A stretch of DNA of 64,000 bases from Phototrophicus methaneseepsis (GTDB lineage Bacteria; Chloroflexota; Anaerolineae; Aggregatilineales; Phototrophicaceae): assembly GCF_015500095.1 (NCBI RefSeq), contig NZ_CP062983.1, forward strand, positions 2,542,001-2,606,000, given 5' to 3'. Of this stretch, positions 36,017 to 45,189 are shown piece after piece. Every line of letters begins with the position of its first letter. Position 1 is the stretch's first letter. The notes beneath the pieces are model-generated. The model did no database searches. It worked only from the letters and a program-made list of their open reading frames with translations, and had not been told where the DNA came from. The position numbers and the translations under genes are program-made.

Positions 36017-37714
36017 ATGTTGCCATCTGATGCTGCCCTGAGCCTGCTCTGGCCGCCTGGCTGTGAGCAGGCGTTTCATTATCATGATTCGACAGATTTG
36101 ATCAATGACCTCAATTTACGTTTATTGATCCGCCGCCTGAGCTATAACCCCAGTTATGAACGATTTGTGCGCGACCTCCTGCTGACGCTCGTCACGGACG
36201 AACAGATTATTCACTATCGACAGGCCATACTGGCGGATTTGCTCTCCAATGAAGCGCTTGTCTTGCATTTGCAGGTCGTCCTAGAGACGATTCTGGACCT
36301 GGAACGTTACCTGGGAGCGCCACAGTGGGTGGAGAATCCATTGCGGCAAGTAGCGTGGCGTTTGAGCGAACTCGATAATTACGTTACGTGCATGGTGCAA
36401 TTTGATGAGATTTTGCAGGCAGCCAGCGAACAACTGCAATCTGATGGGTTGCGACGCCTGCGAGATATGATTCACGAGATCGTGCAGGCAGAGAGCTTTA
36501 TTGAGTTGCAGCAATCCCTGCCGGATTTACTGCCTAAGATACGCGCAATCCGCAGCATAACGATTGGCATCAATTTGGATGAACAGCTCCGGCCTGTTTC
36601 CGCGACATTGCTGGATGCCAATATTCAGCCTGTGACGGGGTCGTCTATTTTAAATAGGCTGCTGCGCCGGGAAAAAACGCCAGAGGAAGGTGCAGGACCG
36701 CTGCATAATGCGCGTGATTTAAATACGGGTGGGGCACACTTCCAGGTGGAGCTAGAAGATCGTAACAGCCCTTTTATGCCGCAGTTATTCAAAGACTTAT
36801 CGGAATTGATGGAAGCGACGAGCCGCCCGATTGCGCAGGCCCTGCGCCGCTATACGCATATCAATACGCGCTTCCTCATTGCTTTGAAGGATGAAATCGC
36901 TTTTTACCTGGGTGCCGTTAAGATGATACAGTCTTTGCAGCAGGCTGGGCTGCCGATGTGCGCTCCTGAGGTTGCCCCCATGCCATCCCGCATCATGCAC
37001 ATGACAGACCTTTACAACGTCAACCTGGCGCTGCAATTGCAAAATCGTCAACGGCCAGCGGGTGAGGTCGTCGTACGCAATGATGCCATCTTCGATGATG
37101 ATATTGGGCGCATCTATATCCTGACAGGGCCAAATCAGGGTGGGAAGACGACCTATACACAGGCCGTCGGGCTGGCCTATCTCTTGATGCAGGCCGGGCT
37201 GCATGTGCCAGCCGTGCGGGCTACGCTCAGCGCTGTTGATGGGATTTATACGCACTTCGCCACGGAAGAACGCCCAGAGCAGGAAGCAGGCCGCCTAGGC
37301 GAAGAGGCACGCCGCTTGAGTCGCATCTTCGAACAAGCAACGCGCTATAGCCTGGTGCTGTTGAATGAGTCGCTCGCCAGTACAGCAGCGGATGAAAGCC
37401 TGTTCATCGCGCAGGATGTGGTCCGTGTATTGCGGAAGTTGGGGGCGCGCGCTGTCTTTGCGACGCATTTACACAATCTGGCGGCTGAATGCGAGCAGCT
37501 CAACGCCCAGACAGAAGGTGACAGCCGCGTTGTGAGCATTGTCTCTCATGTGGCATTAGAAGAAGGGCCAGATGGGCAGGTGGTCCGTCGCACCTATGAA
37601 ATCAAACCAGGGCCGCCCGTTAGTCGCAGTTATGCCGTTGAACTTGCCGCTCGGTATGGCATCAGCTATGAGCAGCTTATGGATGTGCTGCGCCAACGGC
37701 AGCTATTAGATTAA
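36017..37714 (+). CDS. MutS-like ABC-class ATPase without mismatch-binding domains
   Basis: A 565-residue protein whose C-terminal third is a MutS-type ATPase: Walker A GPNQGGKTT (371-379), a signature-like region EEARRLSRIFEQATRYSLVLLNESLAST, and FATHLHNLA for the switch histidine. The N-terminal part is helical, like the MutS lever/core, and lacks the mismatch-recognition FxE domain. There is no C-terminal Smr nuclease as in MutS2. It probably binds branched or special DNA structures; family-level function is uncertain. Confidence 0.85.
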   Translation: MLPSDAALSLLWPPGCEQAFHYHDSTDLINDLNLRLLIRRLSYNPSYERFVRDLLLTLVTDEQIIHYRQAILADLLSNEALVLHLQVVLETILDLERYLGAPQWVENPLRQVAWRLSELDNYVTCMVQFDEILQAASEQLQSDGLRRLRDMIHEIVQAESFIELQQSLPDLLPKIRAIRSITIGINLDEQLRPVSATLLDANIQPVTGSSILNRLLRREKTPEEGAGPLHNARDLNTGGAHFQVELEDRNSPFMPQLFKDLSELMEATSRPIAQALRRYTHINTRFLIALKDEIAFYLGAVKMIQSLQQAGLPMCAPEVAPMPSRIMHMTDLYNVNLALQLQNRQRPAGEVVVRNDAIFDDDIGRIYILTGPNQGGKTTYTQAVGLAYLLMQAGLHVPAVRATLSAVDGIYTHFATEERPEQEAGRLGEEARRLSRIFEQATRYSLVLLNESLASTAADESLFIAQDVVRVLRKLGARAVFATHLHNLAAECEQLNAQTEGDSRVVSIVSHVALEEGPDGQVVRRTYEIKPGPPVSRSYAVELAARYGISYEQLMDVLRQRQLLD

Positions 37715-37753
37715 GCGGTTTGTGGGTGCTTATGATGGTTGTTCAAGCAGAAT

Positions 37754-37776
37754 AAGGGCGCACTCGTTGCGCCCTT
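37754..37776. terminator. Hairpin between convergent genes
   Basis: A 9-base perfect stem (37754-37762 with 37768-37776), loop CTCGT. T tracts on either side are weak, but it lies between the convergent MutS-like and phosphoribosyltransferase genes. Confidence 0.6.
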
Positions 37777-37808
37777 GTTCAAAAACGAGTATGACTCAAA
37801 ATGGTGCT

Positions 37809-38363
37809 TTATTCATCAACCCAGACGGGCAGATGGCCCAGGGCGATGATGTTGTGCCATTGTGCGCGGTCCCCTTCGGTTAAGATGGCTGCTTCTGCTA
37901 CAATTTCCGCCCCTGCTTTTTCCGTGATGAGGCGCATGCCTTGTAAGGTGCTGCCTGTGGAGATGACATCATCGACCAGGACCACACGGGCATCCTTGAT
38001 GCTGGCACGGTCTTTTTCATCCAGGAAGAGCGTTTGCGGCTTGCCTGTGGTGATGCTCAGCGTCTCTGATTGGAGCGCTTCGCCCATATAGGGCTTGTAG
38101 CTTTTGCGCAGGACGATATAGGGCTTGCCCATCTCCGCACTGATCGCATGGGCCAACGGAATTGATTTGGCTTCCGCAGTGACGAGATAGTCGAAGGTCT
38201 GCGTCGATAATTTTTGAGCCAGTTCCTTGGCCGCAGCATTGACCAGTTCTGTATCGCCCAGGATGTTCAGAATTGCGATGCGGACGCCTGGCTTGATCTC
38301 GAACAGGCGCAGATCGCGCTGCACACCGGCAATATCGATGGCATAGGTTTCTTGTTGGCTCAT
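37809..38363 (-). CDS. Adenine phosphoribosyltransferase-like protein
   Basis: A 184-residue type I phosphoribosyltransferase that would join a purine base to PRPP. The PRPP-binding loop is VVLVDDVISTGSTL; the N-terminal part with YLVTAEAKSIPLAHAIS and the YKPYM segment resembles apt/xpt-type enzymes. ATG 38363 (GAGAGGG upstream) is favoured over an in-frame start at 38564. It lies 76 bases downstream of the vWA-FHA gene on the same strand. The base specificity is not certain. Confidence 0.85.
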   Translation of the reverse strand: MSQQETYAIDIAGVQRDLRLFEIKPGVRIAILNILGDTELVNAAAKELAQKLSTQTFDYLVTAEAKSIPLAHAISAEMGKPYIVLRKSYKPYMGEALQSETLSITTGKPQTLFLDEKDRASIKDARVVLVDDVISTGSTLQGMRLITEKAGAEIVAEAAILTEGDRAQWHNIIALGHLPVWVDE

Positions 38364-38439
38364 GATTCCCTCTCGTGGTGACTTTCTCTGTGATGATGAT
38401 TGAAGAATGCGTGTGACGATGTGGACATGCTGGATGCTG

Positions 38440-40056
38440 TTATGTGCTTTCGTGGGTGAATACCAGCTTTTCTTCGCACAGGTAGACTTCATCCCCTGCC
38501 CGGATGATAGTCGGTGTGTTGATGAGCTGCCCGTGCAAGAAGGTGCCGTTGGTGCTGCCGACATCTTCTAACAATAGTGTATCGCCTTCGCGCTTGAGTT
38601 GACAGTGAAAGCGTGATATTCCGCCCCCATCAATCATGATTTCGTTATGAATCGAACGCCCCATGCGGATGAGATCGCCCACCAGGGGGAAGGACTTGTC
38701 ACGCCACTGTAGATGTGTGGGCGCGGGGCGATTGGGTGGGGCTGTTGGTGCATGGGCCTGTTCTTCTCGCACTTTGCGTAAGAGTTCCCGCGTGCGCAGC
38801 ATGACTGTTGCATCATGGCGATCTGTGCGCGTGTAATAAGCCTGAGTGGACATGGTTTTGCGCTGATAAGGATTATAGGCTGGCCGTCCCTGCGTCATTT
38901 CTTCCGCCTGGGCGAGCAGGGCGTTTCGTTCTTCGTCCAATGTCGGGTCATTGACGTGGGATTCTTCAATTTGATCTGCCATGGCCTTAAGCACACGCGA
39001 AGCCTGTTCATAATTGCCCTGGTCTGCTGCTTCGATGGCTTGTTCACGCGCAGTCGCCGCTTGTAGCAGCAGTACAGAGTGCGCAACCTGCGGCTTAGGT
39101 AGCAGGGGTTGTGCTTCTTCAGGGCGTATATTCACCCTGACGGGCATTTCATCGCTGTGATGATGCGTGCCATTATCGTTAATTTCGTCGTATTCAAAGC
39201 GAAGCGTGGCAATCTGGCGCTCCCCAAGCTGCTTAAGGGCGGGGATACTCATCTCAATGACGAGCGTTTTGATTTCATCGGCGTAAATATCTCCCAATAG
39301 AAATGTCGTTGCGTTGCTTTGCATTCGCTTCGGGTAAGCATTGAGCTGTTGAACGGCACTGACTTCTGGCGCGGGATTGATCGTAATCTGTAGGTTCTGC
39401 CCGACAGTGTTCAAGAGGCCGCGTAATTCTTCATTGAAGATACCGGGTGTAACTTCTGGACTTTCGATGAAGTAGAAAGCTCCGCCGCCAGCTTCCGCCA
39501 TAGCCATCATCAGGCTCTCGTTAAAGTCATCCCCCAGGCCCATCGTGGTTGTAGAAATGCCTTCTTTATGCTTCTGGCGCGTCATTTCTACCAACTGGCT
39601 GTAATCTGTGACGCCGCGATTGGCGAGCCCATCCGTCATGAGGATGACGCGGTTAAGCTGCTGTGCGGAATAATTCTGTGCGACATGCTGGCAGCCTTGT
39701 AACCATCCGCCGCTCAGATTGGTGGTGCTGCTAACATTGATCTGGTCCAGACGTTGGATGACCTCGTCTTTATTCTGGATGTGTTGCGGTGCAAGGAGCG
39801 TATTCACGGTGTTGTTGTAGAGCACAATAGAGAGCGTATCCCGTACGCCCAGATGCTGGACCAGGAATTGTGCTGCCTGCTGTGTGTAATCAATTTTGGA
39901 GCCGGCCATGCTGCCGCTCTGGTCAATGACGAGGCTGAGGTTCAGGTCTGGGCGTGCTGAATCGCTGGGGCCTGCAATGAGGCGCGCCATGAGGAAGAGC
40001 TTATGTGCTTTGGCAACAGTTAATACATCGTAGTCTAGGGAAAAGTCAGTTCGCAT
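38440..40056 (-). CDS. vWA-FHA protein
   Basis: A 538-residue cytoplasmic protein. The N-terminal von Willebrand A domain has an intact MIDAS site DQSGS (D45, S47, S49), a threonine-containing loop SSTTNLSGGW, and MTDGLANRG. A middle helical region follows, then a C-terminal FHA domain (about 455-530) with RMGRS, GGGISRFHCQL and DVGSTNGTF, the phosphothreonine-binding signature. It probably scaffolds a phosphorylation-dependent complex. No Ser/Thr kinase is adjacent, though RIO1-type and APH-type kinases lie about 8 kb away. Confidence 0.92.
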   Translation of the reverse strand: MRTDFSLDYDVLTVAKAHKLFLMARLIAGPSDSARPDLNLSLVIDQSGSMAGSKIDYTQQAAQFLVQHLGVRDTLSIVLYNNTVNTLLAPQHIQNKDEVIQRLDQINVSSTTNLSGGWLQGCQHVAQNYSAQQLNRVILMTDGLANRGVTDYSQLVEMTRQKHKEGISTTTMGLGDDFNESLMMAMAEAGGGAFYFIESPEVTPGIFNEELRGLLNTVGQNLQITINPAPEVSAVQQLNAYPKRMQSNATTFLLGDIYADEIKTLVIEMSIPALKQLGERQIATLRFEYDEINDNGTHHHSDEMPVRVNIRPEEAQPLLPKPQVAHSVLLLQAATAREQAIEAADQGNYEQASRVLKAMADQIEESHVNDPTLDEERNALLAQAEEMTQGRPAYNPYQRKTMSTQAYYTRTDRHDATVMLRTRELLRKVREEQAHAPTAPPNRPAPTHLQWRDKSFPLVGDLIRMGRSIHNEIMIDGGGISRFHCQLKREGDTLLLEDVGSTNGTFLHGQLINTPTIIRAGDEVYLCEEKLVFTHEST

Positions 40057-40184
40057 TCGGGACGCCGCACAGCCTGGAATTTGAGCAAAGATGTGCTTAT
40101 TTTAGCATACAAAGGGCCGCTTCACCTGTAGAATGGCCCTTGCTGAACTGGCTGTAGAGTATCCTGGCGCTTATCGAGGTTGCA

Positions 40185-40889
40185 TTAGCGATAAGGTACA
40201 GCGTTTACCTTCTCGTTTACGATACGGCCATCGACCAGCGTCAGCACGCGATCGCCGCGTTCAGCGAGTTCTGCGTCATGGGTGACGAGAATAATGGTAG
40301 TATTTGCCGTTCTGCGGATACTTTGCAGCGCGCGCAGGACGTTATCGCTGGATTCCGTATCCAGGTTGCCAGTGGGTTCATCGGCCAGGATGAACGCCGG
40401 GTTATTCGCCAGAGCACGCGCAATGGCGACACGCTGCTGCTGCCCGCCTGAAAGCTGCGTTGGCAGGTGATTCAGACGATCTCCAAGGCCGAGTAAATCC
40501 AGCAGTTCGCGGGCACGCTTGCGCGGTTTGTACTGGCGATTTTTAGCAAACTCAATCGGCAGGGCCACATTTTCGATCGCTGTTAGGGTGGGGATCAAGT
40601 TGAAGAACTGGAAGATAAAGCCGATTTTCTCGTTACGGATTTCCGTCAGCTTGCCTTCGCTCATACGTGTTACGTCAATGCCATCGATCGTTAACCGTCC
40701 AGATGTAGCTGTATCCAGACCGCCAATGATACCCAACAAGGTACTTTTACCACTGCCGGATGGCCCGACGATGCTCACCATCTCTCCGGCGTAAACTTCG
40801 AACGAGACGCCGCGTAAGATATGAACTGTCTGGGAACCCATCTTGAGGTCTTTGGTGATGTTTTGCACGCTGATGACAGCATTGTTCAT
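40185..40889 (-). CDS. ABC transporter ATP-binding protein, MacB/LolD type
   Basis: A 234-residue ATPase with Walker A GPSGSGKST, Q-loop, signature LSGGQQQRVAIARALA and Walker B FILADEPTGNLD, the pattern of the MacB/LolD/FtsE group, which works with a FtsX-type permease. No such permease is adjacent. A weak hairpin (40112-40141) lies downstream. The start is ATG 40889; the leader carries a 10-base dyad at 40978-41013. Confidence 0.88.
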   Translation of the reverse strand: MNNAVISVQNITKDLKMGSQTVHILRGVSFEVYAGEMVSIVGPSGSGKSTLLGIIGGLDTATSGRLTIDGIDVTRMSEGKLTEIRNEKIGFIFQFFNLIPTLTAIENVALPIEFAKNRQYKPRKRARELLDLLGLGDRLNHLPTQLSGGQQQRVAIARALANNPAFILADEPTGNLDTESSDNVLRALQSIRRTANTTIILVTHDAELAERGDRVLTLVDGRIVNEKVNAVPYR

Positions 40890-40977
40890 AACAGACTACA
40901 TCCTTGGTCAAACGAGAAATTGGCAGCCACCTGAGTGTATTGTGTAGGGTAACTGTGTACGTCAACATGGTATACGC

Positions 40978-41013
40978 AATTGATAGCCGTGTGTTGCGTA
41001 AATGCTATCAATT
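40978..41013 (-). promoter_or_regulatory. 10-base inverted repeat upstream of the ABC gene
   Basis: AATTGATAGC (40978-40987) is mirrored by GCTATCAATT (41004-41013) across 16 bases, with no T tract. It fits an operator about 90 bases upstream of the ABC gene start rather than a terminator. Confidence 0.45.
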
Positions 41014-41127
41014 ACAGCTTGCTCACCAGTTTAAAGCAACTTACTGCCCTTGTCAGGGCGCAGGTCGCTATGTGGCGCTGAGCGATCTTATGGCGTGCCG
41101 TTGCTAGCGTCATTATTGAGAAAGCAA

Positions 41128-41150
41128 ATGCTCCCCATAAGGAGAGCATT
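41128..41150 (-). terminator. Terminator after the first CBS gene
   Basis: A 9-base near-perfect stem (41128-41136 with 41141-41149) whose minus-strand side is followed by TTTGCTTTC. It lies just downstream of the CBS gene ending at 41185. Confidence 0.65.
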
Positions 41151-41184
41151 CGCTGTTGGATGAGGTGTTACGTACGAGATGAAG

Positions 41185-41637
41185 TTAAATGCCAGAGTTT
41201 GACCGTTTAATGGGGATTGCTTCGTCACGCTGCAGAAGCGTCATAAAGGCAATCAGGATGTCTGACCGAGTGATGATGCCGACGAGCGTCTCTGCTCTCA
41301 TGACAGGTAAACAGCCAATCCGATGTGTGAGCATCAGTTCTGCCGCCATCTTAGCGGGCGCTTGTGGCTCCACAATAATGGGTGCGGCGGTCATCACCTG
41401 GCTGATTTTCGTATTGCGTACATGCTGATGGTTGGACCAATCCGTATCCAGTGTATACGGTGATTCCAACGCATAGCGGATATCTCGATCACTGATCACA
41501 CCAACAAGGTGATGGCTGCGGCTCATGACGGGCAAATGTTTGCACGTATGCGAAGCCATCAGCGCCAGGGCTGTGCCCAACGGTTGATCCGACATCACCG
41601 TTATTGGATTGTGCGTCATGATATCAACAACATTCAT
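41185..41637 (-). CDS. CBS-pair domain protein
   Basis: A 150-residue protein made of two CBS motifs (about 5-60 and 75-140) that together form one Bateman module, expected to bind adenine nucleotides and act as an energy or ligand sensor. PITVMSDQPLGTALALM and IGCLPVMRAETLVGIITRSDIL are typical. A second, related CBS protein lies 84 bases further right on the same strand. The partner is not known. Confidence 0.88.
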   Translation of the reverse strand: MNVVDIMTHNPITVMSDQPLGTALALMASHTCKHLPVMSRSHHLVGVISDRDIRYALESPYTLDTDWSNHQHVRNTKISQVMTAAPIIVEPQAPAKMAAELMLTHRIGCLPVMRAETLVGIITRSDILIAFMTLLQRDEAIPIKRSNSGI

Positions 41638-41721
41638 GGGGTTCCTTCACCCTCAGCGCTGTTTCCAAATCGTTATGTGTTTGATGATTACCGTCGGTTA
41701 ACGGCATGTGATGACACGATA

Positions 41722-42156
41722 CTAGTCCGGCGTTGCGACTCTTGACCGCACCAGAAGTCTAAAAATGTCTGATTCTGTAATGATGCCTTCCAGGTGGCCG
41801 CCTTTGCCAACAACTGGCAACCCACTGATTTTATTTTCCAGCATCATCTCAGCGGCATCCAAAATAGGCGTATCTGCCTTTACCGTGAGCACATTTTTAG
41901 ACATAATTTTGCCAACAGTAAGTTGAGCCCATAAATAATTCAGTTCCCAGATGCTCAAGGTCGTCGCGTCGGAAGGACTTGCCTCTCTTACATCGCCAAT
42001 TGTGACAATACCAACGAGCTTTTCATGCTCTACAACTGGCAAACGACGGATGCCACGTTCTTTCATAATTTGATGAGCATCACTGATTGGCATATCCGGA
42101 GATGCGGTTAGCACATCATGGGTCATCCAATCTTTAACAATAATATTTTCAAACAT
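41722..42156 (-). CDS. CBS-pair domain protein
   Basis: A 144-residue two-CBS (Bateman) protein, paralogous in layout to the one at 41185. RRLPVVEHEKLVGIVTIGDV and KISGLPVVGKGGHLEGIITESDIFRLL are the two diagnostic segments. ATG 42156 has GAGGAAAAT just upstream, favoured over an in-frame start at 42192. Likely co-transcribed with the CBS gene that follows it. Confidence 0.88.
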   Translation of the reverse strand: MFENIIVKDWMTHDVLTASPDMPISDAHQIMKERGIRRLPVVEHEKLVGIVTIGDVREASPSDATTLSIWELNYLWAQLTVGKIMSKNVLTVKADTPILDAAEMMLENKISGLPVVGKGGHLEGIITESDIFRLLVRSRVATPD

Positions 42157-42328
42157 ATTTTCCTCGCTTTCGCACCATTGGCCTAAAGGCAATCGTACAA
42201 AGGCTATTATTTTTACTAAGAGGTTAAGGCGTAAAGGGACTTTATCCTACTGCGGATATTACCGCTCTTGTGGTGATGATTGTCATTCAGATATTTCATA
42301 ATCTATAAAACATACATGAATATATAAA

Positions 42329-42351
42329 AACAGGCTGTGGATCAGCCTGTT
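42329..42351 (-). terminator. Terminator after the GAF kinase gene
   Basis: A 9-base perfect stem (42329-42337 with 42343-42351) followed on the minus strand by five T residues. Confidence 0.85.
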
Positions 42352-42407
42352 GGTATTTCTATTTATAGGATATGGGGTGAACGGTGCTGCTGGCTTATTT
42401 GTGCAGA

Positions 42408-43532
42408 TTATATCTGCAGAGGGATGGTAACCGTTACAGTCGTGCCCTGGCCCGCAATGGTATCGACATCAATGTTCCCACCATAGAGCCGTGCCCGGTA
42501 GCGCATATTACGTAAGCCCAGGCCCGTGCTCCCGCTGTTTGTGCCAACATCCTGGGGAGCAAAGCCGATCCCATTATCTTTGATGATAATGATGAACGTA
42601 TCATCCGTTTCCTGTGTTTCTATGTAGATCGACGTCGCCTGAGCGTGGCGTACAGCGTTGCTCAGTGCCTCGTTGATGATCAAACCAATAGATTCAAAAA
42701 CATTGAACGGGAACGGTGGTACTGTATCCGGCGCATTGATGATGACATCGACAGTTTCTGGTACGAGGAGCCGCTTTTTAATATGTTCGATCCGCTGGCG
42801 GATGGTCTGACGTTTTTCTGTGGCGCGCAACTTCATGATATAGCTGCGGATGTCTTCGATGGTATCGTTCAGGCCATCAATGACAGTATCCAGCTCGCTG
42901 CCTTCGATGGTGTCGCGCTGGCGCATAATCTCAACCTGCATACCCAGGCCATACAGGGACTGAATAATGCCATCGTGGAGCTCCATGCCGATTGTTTCGC
43001 GCTGTTCCAGCAATTTAAGGCGTTGATGCTGGGTGCTCATTTCTACATTTGCGATGGTGAGGGCGGCATAGCCTGCCAGTGTTTCGATCAGCATGCGGTC
43101 GTTACTATCGAAAGGCATGCCATCAATGCGATCACACAAATACATCATGCCAAACATCTGTTGGCCCAGGATGACAGGCACCCCCAGGAACGTCACCATT
43201 TCTGGGTGATGTTGGGGGAAGCCAACCGAGCTTGGATGTGTGCTCATATCTTCCAGCATGAGGGTCTGGCGCTGGCGCATAATTTCGCCAATGAGGCCGT
43301 GGCCGTGTGGTAAATGGCCGATATGAGCGATGGTGGCGGCATCCATACCATCTGTCATAAAATAGCGTAAGCTGCCTGAGCCATCTGGTACGCCGAGGGC
43401 TGCATAACGGCATTTGACCAGGTCACGCCCAACAGAGGCGATCTGTTGCAGCGTGTCTTCGACATCGGAGGCTTCCGCAGCGGTAAGGACTGCATGTGCA
43501 ATATCGTTGAGTTGGTGCAAAATTTCAGTCAT
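42408..43532 (-). CDS. Soluble GAF histidine kinase (HisKA_3 type)
   Basis: About 374 residues from ATG 43532: a GAF domain (about 20-165) with HGLIGEIMRQRQTLMLEDM, then a HisKA_3 domain with H186 in GMELHDGIIQSLYGLG, and a HATPase_c domain ending DNGIGFAP and GLGLRNMRYRA. No membrane helix, so it senses a cytoplasmic signal. The layout resembles DevS/NreB-type kinases; the GAF ligand is unknown. Longer in-frame starts reach 43685 but lack ribosome-binding sites. It is divergent from the NarL-type regulator gene, its likely partner. Confidence 0.88.
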   Translation of the reverse strand: MTEILHQLNDIAHAVLTAAEASDVEDTLQQIASVGRDLVKCRYAALGVPDGSGSLRYFMTDGMDAATIAHIGHLPHGHGLIGEIMRQRQTLMLEDMSTHPSSVGFPQHHPEMVTFLGVPVILGQQMFGMMYLCDRIDGMPFDSNDRMLIETLAGYAALTIANVEMSTQHQRLKLLEQRETIGMELHDGIIQSLYGLGMQVEIMRQRDTIEGSELDTVIDGLNDTIEDIRSYIMKLRATEKRQTIRQRIEHIKKRLLVPETVDVIINAPDTVPPFPFNVFESIGLIINEALSNAVRHAQATSIYIETQETDDTFIIIIKDNGIGFAPQDVGTNSGSTGLGLRNMRYRARLYGGNIDVDTIAGQGTTVTVTIPLQI

Positions 43533-43737
43533 AGTCGTGATATGATGGATTTCCCTGAAGCGTATGTCATATGTCATGCATTGTGATATGACGTTCATTG
43601 TAGCATTATTATAAGCATTGCAGAATTGCGCGTTTTTGCGCTTGTGATGTGTCGTTGGCAGATATACGAGTACAAGATACGACAAACGACAAGTATACCA
43701 AACGCGGAATTGCCATTTTGAGAGAGGGACAAGCCGA

Positions 43738-44409
43738 ATGCAAAAACCGGTGCGTATTTTAATTGCAGACGATCATATGGTCGTCCGTGCGGGATTGCGT
43801 GCATTGCTTGAGCGCAATACGCACTTCAACGTAGTTGCGGAAGCCAGCACGGGTGAAGAAGCTGTGCGGCAGGCGATTGATATTCAACCTGATGTGGCTG
43901 TGCTGGATATTCGTATGCCAGGTATTTCTGGCATTGAGGCGTGCCGCCAGATCGTTGAGAATGTGCCTCAGTGTCGCGTCGTGATGCTGACTTCTTATGC
44001 TGAAGATGAACTGCTGATGGCTGCCATCCAGGCCGGGGCATCTGGTTACGTGCTTAAGCGCATTGGTAGCCAGGAGTTGATCCAGGCTGTGGAGCGCGTC
44101 AGCCGTGGTGAGGGCATGTTGGACCCTGCAATGACTGCCAGCGTTTTCGCTGAAGTGCGCAAGGCAAGCCAGGCCCAACACGCCGCTGCATTTTCTGAGT
44201 TAACAGCCCAGGAAATGGCAGTACTCGCCCTTGTTGCTGAAGGTATGACCAACCGTCAGATTGCTGTGAAGCTTTATCTGGGTGAGGGCACTGTACGTAA
44301 CTACGTCAGCAGTGTTCTTTCCAAAATTGGGGCATCCAACCGTGCCGAAGCAGCTGCTTTCGCCGTCAAGCACAATATCAGTGAGTTTGTGCCGCCGCTG
44401 GAAGAGTAA
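43738..44409 (+). CDS. NarL/LuxR-family response regulator
   Basis: A 223-residue regulator with a receiver domain (acidic DD at 11-12, phospho-acceptor D57) and a C-terminal LuxR-type helix-turn-helix (SELTAQEMAVLALVAEGMTNRQIA). Phosphorylation should control DNA binding. The divergently encoded GAF/HisKA_3 kinase at 42408 is the likely kinase; about 205 bases between the starts hold both promoters. A terminator hairpin follows at 44449. Confidence 0.92.
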   Translation: MQKPVRILIADDHMVVRAGLRALLERNTHFNVVAEASTGEEAVRQAIDIQPDVAVLDIRMPGISGIEACRQIVENVPQCRVVMLTSYAEDELLMAAIQAGASGYVLKRIGSQELIQAVERVSRGEGMLDPAMTASVFAEVRKASQAQHAAAFSELTAQEMAVLALVAEGMTNRQIAVKLYLGEGTVRNYVSSVLSKIGASNRAEAAAFAVKHNISEFVPPLEE

Positions 44410-44448
44410 GCGCTTTCTCGGTTTGATGACAGTGAGATAGATTCATTA

Positions 44449-44477
44449 ACGGGCATATGACATCATGTGCCCGTTTT
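44449..44477 (+). terminator. Terminator after the NarL-type regulator
   Basis: ACGGGCA (44449-44455) pairs with TGCCCGT (44468-44474) and is followed by TTTT. Confidence 0.75.
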
Positions 44478-44607
44478 GCTTTTATAACGGGTTTCGACCT
44501 ATCTTCAGTCCGCTCATGATCATTGGCTGTGGCTATTCAATTAGCGCCTCTGTGGTTAGAATGCAATTCATTGATGAACAGATTATGTTGGATTAGAGAG
44601 TGTCATC

Positions 44608-45132
44608 GTGCGACGCTGGGTACCTTTTTTGCTGATCGTCTTAGCCGTGCTGTTGTTGGATCAATTGTCAAAGCAATGGGTCCTGGAGAATATTGCCCTG
44701 GGAGAGACTTATCTCGTCATTCCCCAACTGCACCCGTACTTCCAATTTACATATAGCGCGAATACGGGGGCCGCGTTTGGTATCTTCCCTGAAGCAGGCG
44801 CGCTCTTTCAATTTCTGCCACTTGTGATTGTGGTTGTGATGCTTTACTTCGTCTATCGGTCCGGCGCAACAGATGACATCATGCGCATTGGCTTTGGCCT
44901 GGCTGTAGGGGGTGCTTTAGGCAACGTCATTGATCGTTTGCAACACGGCCACGTCATTGATTTCTTCCACGTATATATTCCACAGATCAACCTCTCGAAC
45001 GTCTCAAACTTTGCGGATCACGCGATTGTGTTAGGTGTGATGATTCTGCTTGTCGATAACCTGTGGCAGGAGCGTAAAAATAAAACAGAAGCCCAGGTCA
45101 GCCCTGATGAAGTTTCATCAGGCGATGCCTGA
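44608..45132 (+). CDS. lspA: Lipoprotein signal peptidase (prolipoprotein, type II)
   Basis: A 174-residue inner-membrane aspartic protease that removes the signal peptide from lipoproteins. The catalytic aspartates are D109 in GNVIDR and D137 in NFADHAI; NTGAAFGIF is another family signature. Four membrane helices follow the usual plan. The start is GTG 44608, preceded by AGAGAG. Its stop codon lies inside the stem of the terminator at 45130. Confidence 0.94.
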   Translation: MRRWVPFLLIVLAVLLLDQLSKQWVLENIALGETYLVIPQLHPYFQFTYSANTGAAFGIFPEAGALFQFLPLVIVVVMLYFVYRSGATDDIMRIGFGLAVGGALGNVIDRLQHGHVIDFFHVYIPQINLSNVSNFADHAIVLGVMILLVDNLWQERKNKTEAQVSPDEVSSGDA

Positions 45133-45164
45133 GCCTATGCTCGCTTTTGTTGAGGCTCATTTTT
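45130..45164 (+). terminator. Terminator overlapping the lspA stop codon
   Basis: TGAGCCT (45130-45136) pairs with AGGCTCA (45153-45159), followed by five T residues. The stem includes the stop codon. Confidence 0.78.
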
Positions 45165-45189
45165 ATTCATTGAGCGAAAACAATTTGGG

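Noticed and set aside
42645-43313. Plus-strand open frame of 222 codons opposite the GAF kinase
   Set aside because: The minus-strand kinase motifs are clear; this is a codon shadow.
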